Origin: Linnemannia hyalina
Taxonomy: Eukaryota; Mortierellomycota; Mortierellomycetes; Mortierellales; Mortierellaceae
Length of the DNA: 64,000 nucleotides
Assembly (NCBI GenBank): GCA_019671135.1
Contig: JAHRHY010000004.1
Span: forward strand, 2,976,001 to 3,040,000
Reading direction: 5' to 3'
Shown piece by piece: positions 31,804 to 42,396 of this stretch. The position numbers and the translations under genes are program-made. The first letter of the stretch is position 1. Every line of letters starts with the position of its first letter. A model generated the notes under the pieces. It was given only the letters and a program-made list of their open reading frames with translations. It had not been told where the DNA came from and did not search any database.

Positions 31804-34237
31804 CAAGAAACTACCAGACGGGAGCTTATTGATCAGCAGGCGCCACCAGACATTGCGCGCGTTGTGAGGGAGCTTGTTCTTCCAGAACTCGTTCCAAAAG
31901 GCAGGCGTCAGCGGTGGGTGAGGTGCGATCATTGGTGGGTGATGGGGTGGTGGTGTCGGGGGCTGGTAGACTTTGGAGAACATTGCTCGTCGAAAAGTCC
32001 TTGTACTGGCCAGTCCAAGGGTACCGTTCTCCGATTGGGTGATGGTGATCTCATTAAGGCGCTCAGCAAGATCATCCTGTAGTGATAGCGGACCCGGTGT
32101 GTCCAGTGCGCGTTGCAGAGTGGGGTGAGCCTTGAAACGGTCCTGGGCATGGTTGTCCTCCAGACCTGGATGTGATCGGTGGCCTGTGGTGCGTTCAGCA
32201 CGGGGGATGAAGGCCAGGGTACCTTCTGTCCTTGCTTCGTTGGTCCAGACAGGTCTGAACACACGATCCATGCGCCAGTTGGGTGGATGTGGCCGAGGGA
32301 CATTGTCTGCCTTGAGCCAGAGGGGGAGTAGGGTAGCCATCATAGTGCCGACCGGTAGGGTCTCGGCCGACTCTTGATCCCATGCGAGCCTTGGAACCAG
32401 CTGGATCGCCTGTATTAGACCCTTGAGGACTGTATGCGGTCGAAAGTGCTTGAACCTTGGCGTGAGAAAGAAATCTGGGCTGGCAAAGCAAGCCAGAGGG
32501 TGCTCTGACTCTGAGGCTGAGCAAAGGAGATCCTTGAGGACGGGGACCATGAACGACCGTGTGTCGGAGCAAATTTTTTGCACCAACCGGAGTTGAAACG
32601 CAACACTCTGAGAGGCAATGTCAACGAGACCAAGACCACCTTGAGACCGACGGAGGCAGAGGTGGTTCCAGGAAGGGGCGGGAAAAAAAGAGACTGTGAA
32701 CTTGCGGATCGTGCTCTGGACTTTCTTTATCCACTGGCGTGTCGGAGGCTGGACAGCGATGACATGCCAGAGGCGAGAAAGTAGAAGTGAGTTGGCGATG
32801 GTGCTTCGACCTAGAACCGAGAGCTGACGACCTTGGTGTAGGTTGATATGGTGTTCGATTTTTTTGTGGATGTTGTTGAAAAATGTGTCCCGTTGTGCTG
32901 TGTTGAGGGCGAGGGGGTAGCCCAAGTAGGTCAGAGCGTTGTCCACACGAGTGGAATGGATGACGACGTGATCCCGCTGAAGAGCCTGTGAAAGTTCGCC
33001 AACCGTCCTGTACAAAGGAAATGCGACCGTCTTCTTCAAGTTGAGCTTAGCATTCGAGGCACGCCCAAAAATGTCCATGATGTCCTTCAGACAGCGCCAC
33101 TCCTCCGCCGACTTGATGAAGGTGGTAAGGTCGTCAGCGTAAGCCATCAGCTTCAAGAGGGTCGCTGTTGGGCTGTTGTTGAGTCGATGACCAGATATTC
33201 CAGGGCACTGTAGGATGGTGTGAAGAAGGGGCTCGAACGCGATGTTGTAGAGTAGTGGTGATAGTGGGTCGCCCTGTCGTAATCCGCGGCATTGCTGAAA
33301 CGGTGCTGCAAGGTACCCATTAATGTTGAGGTGGATCTCTGTATCGAAAAAGAGGGTGGAGATGGAAGTGATCAGCTGCTCTGGGAATTTCATGTGCCTC
33401 ATGACCGCGCGCAGATAGTCCGGGTGAACGCGGTCATAGGCCTTCTCCTGGTCAAAGAGTATCCCTACACCGCCGATCTTGTGTCTCTCACAGTGCTCCC
33501 GAAAGGCAGCCATAACAAGGCCATTGTCGGCGATGTGACGACCAGGAACAAATCCTGTTTGGAGAGGGGTGATGAGATAGTCCATGGGCTGACGAAAGCG
33601 GATGGTGAGAATCTTGGTAAAGAGTTTGGCGTCGGTATTGATTAGAGACAGAGGTCGCCAGTTCCCGAGGTCTGTAGCATCACCCTTTTTGAATAGGAGA
33701 ATCATGCAGGTCTGCTGCCAGGATGCGGACATCGTGGCGGTCAGTAGAGCCTGCATCATAACTCGGGAGAGGAGCGAAGCGACTTCCTCAATTGACAGCA
33801 GAAAGGTGTAGAGCTCGAACGGAAATCCGTCAAGACCAGGGGCCTTTACGCGGGCGCTGTCTGATAGGGCATCCAGTATCTCAGGGGGGTCGATGGGGCG
33901 CATAAGTCTGACCTGGTCCTCTACCGATAGAACTGCCTGATCTGGTAGCTTGGAGAGGAGGAGGTCGACGGCGTTGGCGTCAATGGGGTCGGGTGTGTAG
34001 AGTCGTTGGTAGAAGGCGCGGCCTACATCGCATAGGTCTCTCGGGGCCGAGACGGTCTCCTCCAATCCTGATGGTCGTAGAGCTGTGATGGTGCGTTTGG
34101 CCGCTCTGGAGTTAAGCACTTGAAAGAAGTACTTGGTGCAACGCTCGCCAAACTCCCGCCATTTCAGCTGAGTCCTCACCGCCCAAGCGTTCATTGAGGC
34201 CTCTTGCAGCTTGTCGAGTCTCTTTATTTTGGAATCT
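31800..34237 (-). pseudogene. LINE (non-LTR) reverse transcriptase, truncated at both ends
   Basis: The open frame contains the non-LTR RT motifs GNWRPLSLINTDAK, KAYDRVHPDYL, GLRQGDPLSPLLYN and AYADDLT, a thumb region, and a zf-RVT-like LPHNARNVWWRLL at the extreme C-terminus. The apurinic endonuclease that normally precedes RT is absent upstream of 34237. The 3' end stops in the zf-RVT domain where gypsy RT starts, with no poly-A, so the join is a rearrangement and not a normal LINE 3' end. Confidence 0.9.
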
Positions 34238-34429
34238 GTCTATCTTAAATAACCCTCTTAGCACGTGAGTAAACATGCACCTACGCGACTAGCAGATGCT
34301 AAACATCTCACACATGTTGTGCACGTATACAACACGCTGCTAGCTCGTACGTGAGGTCCAGGAACAGGAAGGAGGGCTCAATACGATGCCGCCATGTGGT
34401 ACCAACGCTGTCCCTCCCAACCATAACAA
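34238..34429. other. Short non-coding gap
   Basis: No gene seen. Contains several GCACGTG/CACGTA-like words. Confidence 0.25.
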
Positions 34430-35085
34430 CTACCATGGGAACTCACAGCTGAATTGTTCGACAGAATGTTCACTGGTGTCTGCAAGAGTCTGCAATATAT
34501 GAGTCTGGAGAAGTGTTGTATCCACCTCGATGGCGCGTCGTATCACTTTCGCGAGGACAAGTTCCAAGTCTGCCGACAACAGTAGGCCAGACCTCGTTAA
34601 GTGGATCAAGAGGGAGGATGTCATTGACTTGCTGGCCAAGAGTTCGACAGAGATGGTTGGAACGGAAGAATTTAGACCCCTCACCGACCTCTACCTCAGT
34701 CGTTTTCAAGATTGTCGCCAAGAGGTATGCCGATCGATCGAAGTGGACGATATACGGCATTGCCAAGAAGAATGGACACCCCTACCACTGCGAGCTTCAA
34801 CCAATGGAGAAGATCTGGGCCGTGGTCAAGAACATGGCCGCGGTGAGTTCAACTGGACGACACAAGGCCCTATCACGCAAGCGCACGCTGGTAGAGCATT
34901 TTTTCAACATTCCCGAAAGTGTGTTTCTCTCTCTGTTTGGCGCATACGTATCCTGATTGGCATCGAATGCACAAACAACTAGCCGAAGGTCGATGGAGCA
35001 GATGGTCAAGATCATGAAGATGGAGATATCATCGATAATGACAGTGAAGAAGAAAGGGAGGAGGAGGAGAGAAGCAGAGGTGGTG
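34430..35085 (+). pseudogene. IS630/Tc1-like DDE_3 transposase remnant
   Basis: Frames alternate: IHLDGASYHFRED (second catalytic Asp region, about 34527), then SADNSRPDLVKWIKRED, then PYHCELQPMEKIWAVVKN (about 34785), the typical final-Glu block of DDE_3 transposases. A following acidic segment (about 34985-35070, EDGDIIDNDSEEE in a third frame) resembles the family's tail. At least two frameshifts. The N-terminal half is absent. Confidence 0.7.
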
Positions 35086-36019
35086 GGTGCTCACATCCTT
35101 GCACAAAGAATGATACGTGATGCCACCATTTTTTTTTCTAGTACTGTGTCCGATCAATTTGCTTCAGTGCAAGAGAAAAAGGACAGGCCAAGTGCAGCAT
35201 GACCGTTCAATTGCGTCCGATCTACGAGTACACCCAATTTTTTTTTTGCGTACAGTCTGCTAAGAAAAGTGAGGTGGCACCGGCAAATTCTTTCTCTACA
35301 ACACACTGATTGAACAAATCAGTGGTGTTCTGAAAAAGAATGTTGTTGTCCTCGCGTCATTCGGTATAGCAGCTCTGGTCCTTCATGGTGGACGCATTGC
35401 ACACTCTGTCTTCAAGTTCCCCAATCCAGTTTTCAAAGACTCGACCTGAAATATCACCCGCGAGCAACAAGTCGTATCCATTATTCATGCGGCCGACCTC
35501 ATCATTTGGGACGAGGTACCCATGATGCATCGAAATGTCTTTGAGTCTGTGGACCGGATTATGGATCAACCCTTGGTTCCTTTCGGCGGAAAAATTGTCG
35601 TGTTCGGTGGTGACTTTCGACAGGTCTTGCCGGTGGTTGTTAATGGATCTCAGTCTCAAATCGAAGGCGCATGTCTAAAGATGTCTGGCACCATTTGGCC
35701 CAAGGTCAAGGCACTCAAGCAAACTCGCAATATGCGAGTCATGGAGGACAAGAGCAGCTCTTTTTCTTCCGTCGATTTTTTGCTATATGTGGGTGAAGGC
35801 AAGGAGCAGACATTTTCCTTGGCGGCTCTGATGATTATATCAGGATTCCAGACGACATCCTTTTTACGCCACATGGACCCAATCTCAACAACGAGCACGA
35901 GATCCAACTTATCCGCACCATCTACCCCAATATCTCCATCGGCAACTTTGCACCTCACGACATCAAGCGCACCGCTATTTTGACAACACTGAACAAGGAT
36001 GTCAATTACATGAACAACC

Positions 36020-36216
36020 TGTCACGAGACAAGAGCTTGCTCTTGTGACTTCGCCCTAACAAATATAAAAGGGCCTAAGATAGCAAATCTATAGCTCTTT
36101 ACTTGGTATCGCCAATACAACCTACGCTTTAACCTATTCCTTATACTCATTTCTTAGTCCTTGATCAAGGTTCTCTTTATCTACTTCATTCTATTGCTTG
36201 GTCTGCTTTCTTGACA
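36020..36216 (+). mobile_element. 197-bp solo LTR in Helitron helicase
   Basis: Starts TGTCACGAG and ends TTCTTGACA (TG...CA) with a perfect 5-bp target duplication CAACC (36015-36019 and 36217-36221). Contains a TATAAAAGG box. Removing it restores the helicase frame (MNNL to LPGK). Confidence 0.85.
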
Positions 36217-36473
36217 CAACCTCCCGACCACACTACTTCCTGGCAAGGCAACAGAGTACCTTGGCCAAGACTCCGTTCCGGATTCAGATACCAACGGCGT
36301 CGCCAACTGTCCTACAGAGTATCTCAACTCTTTGGACCCCACCGGATTACCTCCCTACTATCTGGTGCTGAAAGTTGGCATGCCCATCATTCTCCTCCGA
36401 AATGTGGACCAAAAAAAGGACTGCAACGGAGCTCGCTTGATCGTCCGCCGGCTCAGGCCACGCTGCATCATGG

Positions 36474-36670
36474 TGTCAAGAAAGCAGACCAAGCAATAGA
36501 ATGAAGTAGATAAAGAGAACCTTGATCAAGGACTAAGAAATGAGTATAAGGAATAGGTTAAAGCGTAGGTTGTATTGGCGATACCAAGTAAAGAGCTATA
36601 TATTTGCTATCTAAGGCCCTTTTATACTTGTTAGGGCGAAGTCACAAGAGCAAGCTCTTGTCTCGTGACA
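36474..36670 (-). mobile_element. Second copy of the 197-bp solo LTR, inverted
   Basis: Same length as the copy at 36020-36216 and nearly identical, opposite orientation, with perfect 5-bp target duplication CATGG (36469-36473 and 36671-36675). Confidence 0.85.
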
Positions 36671-37230
36671 CATGGCAACAATCCTGACGGGACCTTTTGC
36701 CACCGACTTGGTCTTCATCCCACGAGTGCCTATTTAACAACAGACGACAAGTCCACCCCGATCATATTCAAGAGACGACAGTTCCCGGGCAGGCCCGCTT
36801 TTGCCATGACGATCAACAAGGCGCAGGGTCAAACCCTTGAAAATGTCGGACTCTATCTCCCTACTGCTGTGTTCACACACAGTAAGCTTTATATTTCTCT
36901 TTCTTGATGCGCAGACATCAAAAATGTCAATGTTCTTATGATGCATGGCAGCATCCCCGGTCTTGAGGGCACATACACTAGAAGTGATGTCTATAAGAGA
37001 GTTCCGTAATCATACCCTACACCATAGAATCGATCAAAATGTTAAAAGAGTGAACAATGCTCGCCCGTTCTTTAGATCAGTCCTCTCATCCTTTTTGCTG
37101 GCTCACTTTTTTATTCCTAATATTATTTTCCCCCCTTTGAAGTCAAGACACATCCAAAATGAATGAGAAAAGACCCCAGGTCGGCAACACCTCTAGCCCT
37201 TACACACCAAACCTGGGAATCGAGAAACCG

Positions 37231-37267
37231 GCGCAGCGTCCGCGGCGTAGCCGCGGCCACTTGCTAG
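37231..37267 (+). mobile_element. Helitron 3' terminus
   Basis: Hairpin CCGCGG-CGTAG-CCGCGG (37241-37257, approximately) followed by CCACTTG and CTAG (37264-37267), then T. It matches the orientation of the PIF1 remnant upstream. The flanking TGCTTATGTACTCTTCGTC is found uninterrupted at 54251, supporting the insertion boundary. Confidence 0.65.
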
Positions 37268-37310
37268 TGCTTATGTACTCTTCGTCTCTTATGTAACACG
37301 TGATTATAGC

Positions 37311-37429
37311 TCAAGAAATGAGGAACTGACAAACACAAATAAAAATTTTAATACTCAACCACCACCACTTTTTGATCAATTCACACTTGATCCACACCTC
37401 TGCGAGCGAAGCCGCAGGTATCATTCTAG
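37311..37429 (+). mobile_element. Short non-autonomous Helitron or Helitron 3' end
   Basis: Begins TCAAGAAATGAGG, ends with hairpin CTGCG...CGCAG (about 37400-37417) and CTAG (37426-37429), then T. Inverted copy at 13520-13633. It cuts the 3' end of the adjacent CRN pseudogene. Confidence 0.6.
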
Positions 37430-38366
37430 TTGGCAATAGATGTACAAGCCATGAAATGCAACGATACGTACCGATACGCCAAATACAGGAAGGTCCTGTG
37501 ATTGCATGCCCTCCAGTCTTTCCAGTAGCACGTTCAGTCCAAATTTTTCGGGGACAGCGTTGCCGGTGTTGGACGGAGGGGCTGGTAAATCCAAGAAAAG
37601 GAGACTCAGTCTCGATTCCACCTTTTCGATGACGCCTCGCCGTAGGACTTTGGGCCGCCCTTAATGCCAGTCGTAGTCACGGGCAGAACCTTTTCGCTTC
37701 GCACATAAGCGTCCAGAAAGAGAGAGGCGGACGAGCTCAGCGTGAAAAACTTGTTCTCGATTTTGTTGATGTCGACTTTGAGATCACCTGTTGAGATGAA
37801 CTAGTTAGACAACGAAGTAATCAAAACAAACAGGGAAGAGGATAAGAAGCGAGGTCTACTGAGCTTACCAGAAAGAGGTGTGCCTGGGCGTGATTCATCT
37901 GAGAGCGGAGACGTGGGCAGGGATAGGTGTATAGACTATGTTTAGTGCAATTGGATGAGTGAGTTATGGTTAATACAATGGACAAGCTCATGCACAAGGT
38001 ATGAATGAGAGCAAAGCACGTTTGCATTACGTGGAGGAGGTCACTGGACGATGATGTGGATCGTTATTTGGGCGGTTTGTCCGGAAACACCCCAAAGAGA
38101 TCGTCTGTTTCATCGAGCTCTTCCTTCGAGGGGACGTCGCCTAGCGAAATGTCTTTGCGGTCCTTCTTGTGAACAAGAGAGATGGAGACGCGCCACAGCA
38201 TGAGGCTCTTGGCATCAACTCCCTTGAACGCGTCAGGAATCTTGGTCTTAATTGCGTCTGTGAGGTGATCGACAATTTTTGAAGCGTCGATGTCGACAGA
38301 AAATGGCAGAGTCTCCATCAACAAGACAGAACAGGGTCAGGAGATTGTCGGTCAGTGGTGTTGCGA
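37430..38366 (-). pseudogene. Crinkler pseudogene, head-to-head with intact Crinkler
   Basis: The header is recognisable (LFCLVDGD, then SVDIDASKIVDHL in a shifted frame, IHIIVQ). The start codon is disrupted by an inserted base (ACTG near 38358). A frameshift lies near 38310, and the conserved Arg codon after IIVQ is a stop (near 38045). The header/effector intron donor CGTAATG is at about 38033. Downstream exons read KVDINKIENKFFTL and SSSASLFLDAY, then frameshift near 37615. The body stops at the Helitron end at 37429, so NTPase and nuclease parts are gone. Confidence 0.8.
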
Positions 38367-38525
38367 AAGCATTAAAAGACGAGAAGAAAAGAGAGTTGCA
38401 GAGAAAGTGTGAGGTGTACAGAGAGAGCTAAGAATAAAATATAGAGGAAGAGAACGTAAAAAGAGGAGAAAGGGTGGGAATGGTGAGACTGTAACGAGGC
38501 TAAAATTAGGGAAAGGGTCACGATC

Positions 38526-38560
38526 ACCCACTTCGGTGACGTAATTTATGCGCCCATTGT
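38526..38560 (+). promoter_or_regulatory. Shared TTCGGTGACGTAA element of the third Crinkler gene
   Basis: CCCACTTCGGTGACGTAA followed by TTTATGCGCCCATT, about 165-195 bp upstream of ATG 38722 and about 165 bp upstream of the opposing CRN pseudogene start, so it could serve both directions. Confidence 0.65.
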
Positions 38561-38721
38561 TCGTATCGCCCCCTCGCGACCCACGCCCTTTTCATCTCTT
38601 TCTTTTTCTTTCTTTAACCCTTCGCCTTCTCTACATCTCTCACCAACTTTACATCGCTCACTCTCTTGACAATCCTCACTTTCTTCCCTCCAGTACTTTT
38701 CCTTTGATACTTCATAACACC

Positions 38722-41248
38722 ATGACCGACAATCGCCTGAACCTGTACTGTCTTGTTGACGGCGACTCAATCTCGAAAGCCTTCGCACTGGACGTACCAT
38801 CGACGGAGACTGTTGGGCAGCTCAGAAACACCATCCATCTCAGTAAGCCGGTCTGGTTTAAGGATCTGGAAGCAGAGGATCTCACCCTCTGGCACGTCTC
38901 GATTCCTGTAAACGACGACGATGACGACGACCTTCCTGTTCTGCTCGAGTCTGTGCCTGAAAAGGAGAAACTGAGGGTGACCAGCCACCTCTGCATGGTC
39001 TTTAAAGCTAATTGGCCAGAGAACACGATTCGCGTTATTGTCCAGCGGCCCCCGCCAGGTAATGGAAACGCGCTTTGCTTTCCATTTCACCTTGCTCATG
39101 AACTTCTCAGCATAACGCTATTGTGATTTCCATTCGCGTTATTTACCTACATTTTCTATTTACTTCCTTTCCTATAGCTGCGAAAAGACACCGCGAGGAA
39201 GATGGAGGTGAATAATTTGTCTTCAGCTGTGTTTAAAGGAGCACTTTGCTTTCATTCAATCATTCATGGACATTGTACAAGTTGCCAATATTTTTGGATG
39301 CTCCTTTCTCTTGCACGTCGCTTCTCTTACTAGGGTCCTCTTCCATGAGAAAGCGTCATCGTCCGCACTCGCTGATGGATGCGATTGAGGATGCTGGTCT
39401 CGCGGAGATTGCTATGGTGGATGACGAATTTGACCTCTCTCTTCTAAACAACAAACAGAGAGTCGTGCTGCTTGATTCCATTGGTCAAAAGGTCAACAGG
39501 TCGGAAACCTTTTACTCGTTGTCTACCACTGCCCAGAAATGGCGACGTGCCATCATCGAGGGCAAGTTATTGGCTCCTCCTGACACCAAACCTCCTGTCA
39601 TCGGCACAAACGAGAAGGACAGTTACGACCTATTGTCTACCGGAGCCAGCAAGTCGAAAGCCGAAATCGAGACTGAGGGCCTGCTATCAGCTCCTTCCGG
39701 CACCCAACTTCCCATCGTCGGTACAAAGGATCTCTATGTCAGAAAGGCTTACAAAGTTCTTTACGACACAATCCTCAAGACGTTTGAGAACAATCCAGCG
39801 CTCACTCCAGACACTAAGAAGCATATCGTTGTTACAGGTACATCTGGGATCGGCAAGTCCGCCTTCCTGGTGTACCTCGCCATCCGACTTCTTGCCGAGA
39901 GCGACGACGACAACCCTCCGATTATCATTTTCCACACCAAACAGAGCGCTGAATGCTACGTATTTGGAGGGCGTTCTACTGTCCGAACCGGCGATATCCA
40001 AGTCTTTAAACCCTTTCTTAGTCTACCCGACACATGGTATTTTGTCGACAGCGCACCTAATCCAGTACTCGATCGAGCCAAGACCGTCATATCATATTCA
40101 CCAAAGACTCTGTTTTCCGATGACCCCCGATATAATGACGTCGACAAAGAGGTAACATGGCGTTACTACATGGCCCCATGGAGTCTGGAGGAGTTGAAGA
40201 CGTGCAGGACCCATGTTGCAGGCTACCAGGTGGTCCCCTTGCATGTGATGGAAGAGCTCTACTCAAAGATTGGCGGTGTGCCGAGATATGTCCTAGAAAA
40301 GCCGATGACAGTAAGTTATGAGCCCAATCCACAACTCTTTTCCTAGAGATCGACTTTTATTTTGCGAGATAAACAATACGCTCATAGTCTCCCTTTCATT
40401 TGTTTTAATACACCCTTGACCTAATTCATCGCTAGGAATTAAACCTCCGTCCCGACGACGAGGAAGGTGCTAAGGCCGCGGCACTGGAGCGTCTCGAACT
40501 AGCCCTCAAGGCAGTCGAAAATTCGGTGAGTTTGCTGCTTTCCTTCTCGCAAGGCAAAGAATCACTCGACTTCAGCAGCCGTCTGATTCACCGTTGGCCC
40601 ATACAAGGTCATCGCAAGGGTCGATTGGAATGGGCTTCAGCATACGTCGTCGAGAAGATTACCAGTTCACTGAAGCGGGACGCCTGGGGCCAAGTGCTGG
40701 AGAAGCTCGTGGCGGGTACTGGCGGAGGCGATAGCGGTATTTTGTTCGAAGCATATGTCCTCCGTGCCTTCCGAGAGGGCGGCCACACCTTTGAACTCAA
40801 GGATCTCGAAACCGGGCAGTTTTCTCGTTTGGAAATCCCGCCGAATCCAAACGTGAAACTTTTCGATACGATTACCCAGGCCCCGCCGGGTACATTATTC
40901 ATCCCAAAGGTTTGCAACTTTGCCTGTGTCGACCTCCTTCTCACTCCAAGAGACCTGTTCCAAATCACGGTATCCAAGACCCACCCCATCAAAGGAGCGC
41001 CGCTCAAAGGCCTTATCAAAAGCATCAAGGACGCAAAATGGAATCCTCTTCCTGACGATTTTCGGCTTATCTTCGTCGTCCCAAGCCGTGTCTATGCCGA
41101 TTTCAAGAAGCAAACCTACTTGACAGATGGGAGAGTTTATATCAACACCCCTCAGGAGTTTCAGCACGTGAAGCAGTATGTGCTGAAGATCGATCTGGAG
41201 TCAGCACTTGCTGGAAAATCACCTGGATTGCAAACTCCGTTGCAATAA
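38722..41248 (+). CDS. Crinkler effector with RHS-like NTPase and restriction-endonuclease-fold C-terminus
   Basis: Exons 38722-39058, 39178-39207, 39334-40310 and 40436-41248, all GT-AG and in frame. The header runs from LYCLVDGD to VIVQRPPPG. The tiny second exon adds AKRHREEDG, a nuclear-signal-like patch. An internal duplication (PPVIGT and LPIVGT, 39590-39725) precedes the NTPase. Walker A is GTSGIGKS (about 39838-39861). The C-terminal FACVDLLL...LFQITVSKTHPIK (about 40918-40990) matches the D...Q-x-T-x-SK pattern of CRN/RHS nuclease domains. Intact. Such proteins are proposed to cleave or damage target nuclear DNA. The gene opposes a decayed CRN copy across about 350 bp. Confidence 0.9.
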
Positions 41249-41786
41249 AGCGCTGGCGTAATAGGTCCTCGCTCCACGCCTTTGCGCAGCGGCTCCACTT
41301 CGTCTTAGCCTGTTAGACGAAGTCGCCCTCCATATTTCATTGCCACTGAGAATAAAAATCATTGACTAGTCATCGCTCCCACGCCTTTCGTCAGAGCTTT
41401 TGTCGCGATCTCTAATCAGTTTCTCTTTCTTTTCCATCATAACTCCACTTTGCCGGCTATTAGTGAAATGATGCGGTTTGCAAATTGTATTTAGCTCTTT
41501 ACTTTCCGTCACCAGTATTTCGCCACAACACCCCAGAAGGTCCTACTGTCTGATTTATTTATTTTTAGTGATTCTATCCGGTTAATTTTTTTTGGCTGAC
41601 CAAAGATCAGTTAAGTTAGCACTTAGCAAGTTAGCAGACTAATCTTACAGATCAATAAATCGGTTAACTGGGTTAACTGGTCTGCATCATGTCTCCCAAA
41701 ATAAATCAAATGGACTGAATTGCTTCCCTAAATGTACTATTCTAAAAGGGCATGAAACGGTCACGGATATTTAGCGCACGTGATGA
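41249..41786. other. Intergenic region, possible left end of a pogo copy
   Basis: No gene. 41770-41786 (TTTAGCGCACGTGATGA) aligns with the inner TIR of the pogo element at about 26335, so the decayed second pogo copy probably starts here; its terminal bases were not found. Confidence 0.35.
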
Positions 41787-41791
41787 ATGAT

Positions 41792-42261
41792 TGTTAGGAT
41801 TCCCTGCTTCCCCTTAAGCAGGTTCACCTATAGTCTATCGGTTCACCACGTCCTCTACCGGCCCCTAGGATCCTGAGTCGCGGCACACTGCGGTCGGCCG
41901 GGCCGACACTGATGTCCTGACGGCACCAGCGGGCCCCGTCCCGAAATCTCTCTTGAGGGCTCGGACGATCGTTCGGCTCCTCGACGCCGCCCCCCCAGAA
42001 CTCATAGCCGAACCGCACCTCTATATAAATAACTAGCATTTCCTTAGAACTACCTTTAGTTCCTTTCCGTTCTCCTTCATAAATATATCTTTCTTTCCCT
42101 ATATTTTCCTTGTCTTCATGTCCATCTTCCAGTGGACCTTCGTTTATCTATCCCTTCTCTTTTCACTCTTCCTTCTAGAACTCATTACTTTTGGGCTGAC
42201 ACCCAAATCCCCTTTCTCTTCATCTGGTTGTACCTTGATCGCTCGTGCTGCACTTTCCCCA
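41792..42261 (+). mobile_element. 470-bp solo LTR inside the pogo copy's leader
   Basis: Starts TGTTAGGATTCCC and ends CTTTCCCCA. Flanks are ATGAT (41787-41791) and ATGAC (42262-42266), a 5-bp target duplication with one mismatch. Contains CTATATAAATAA (about 42020), a promoter-like TATA. Without it the flanks align with the intact pogo leader. Confidence 0.7.
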
Positions 42262-42396
42262 ATGACAGTCACCCGATTCACCTCTCAACCGAACATGATG
42301 CATGCATGTCCAAGAACGACATGTAGAAAGAGTAGCATCGTCTTCTTTCCGACGCGCTTATTTCACGTCTACATTTCATTCAAACCTACCAGCCAC

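Larger units (their letters stand above)
35260..37010 (+). pseudogene. Helitron PIF1-type helicase remnant with two nested solo LTRs
   Basis: The C-terminal helicase half of a Helitron Rep/Hel protein: a Walker A where GGTGKT is mutated to GGTGKF (about 35275), DEVPM box (about 35507), VVFGGDFRQVLPVV (about 35600), then after a 197-bp insertion PTEYLNSLDPTGLPP (about 36312) and GMPIILLRN, then after a second insertion FAMTINKAQGQT (about 36800) and HSKLYISLS (about 36880). Stops near 35450 and 36906 and a frameshift near 36735 show decay. The Rep (HUH) nuclease domain is absent. The probable element end is at 37267. Confidence 0.8.
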
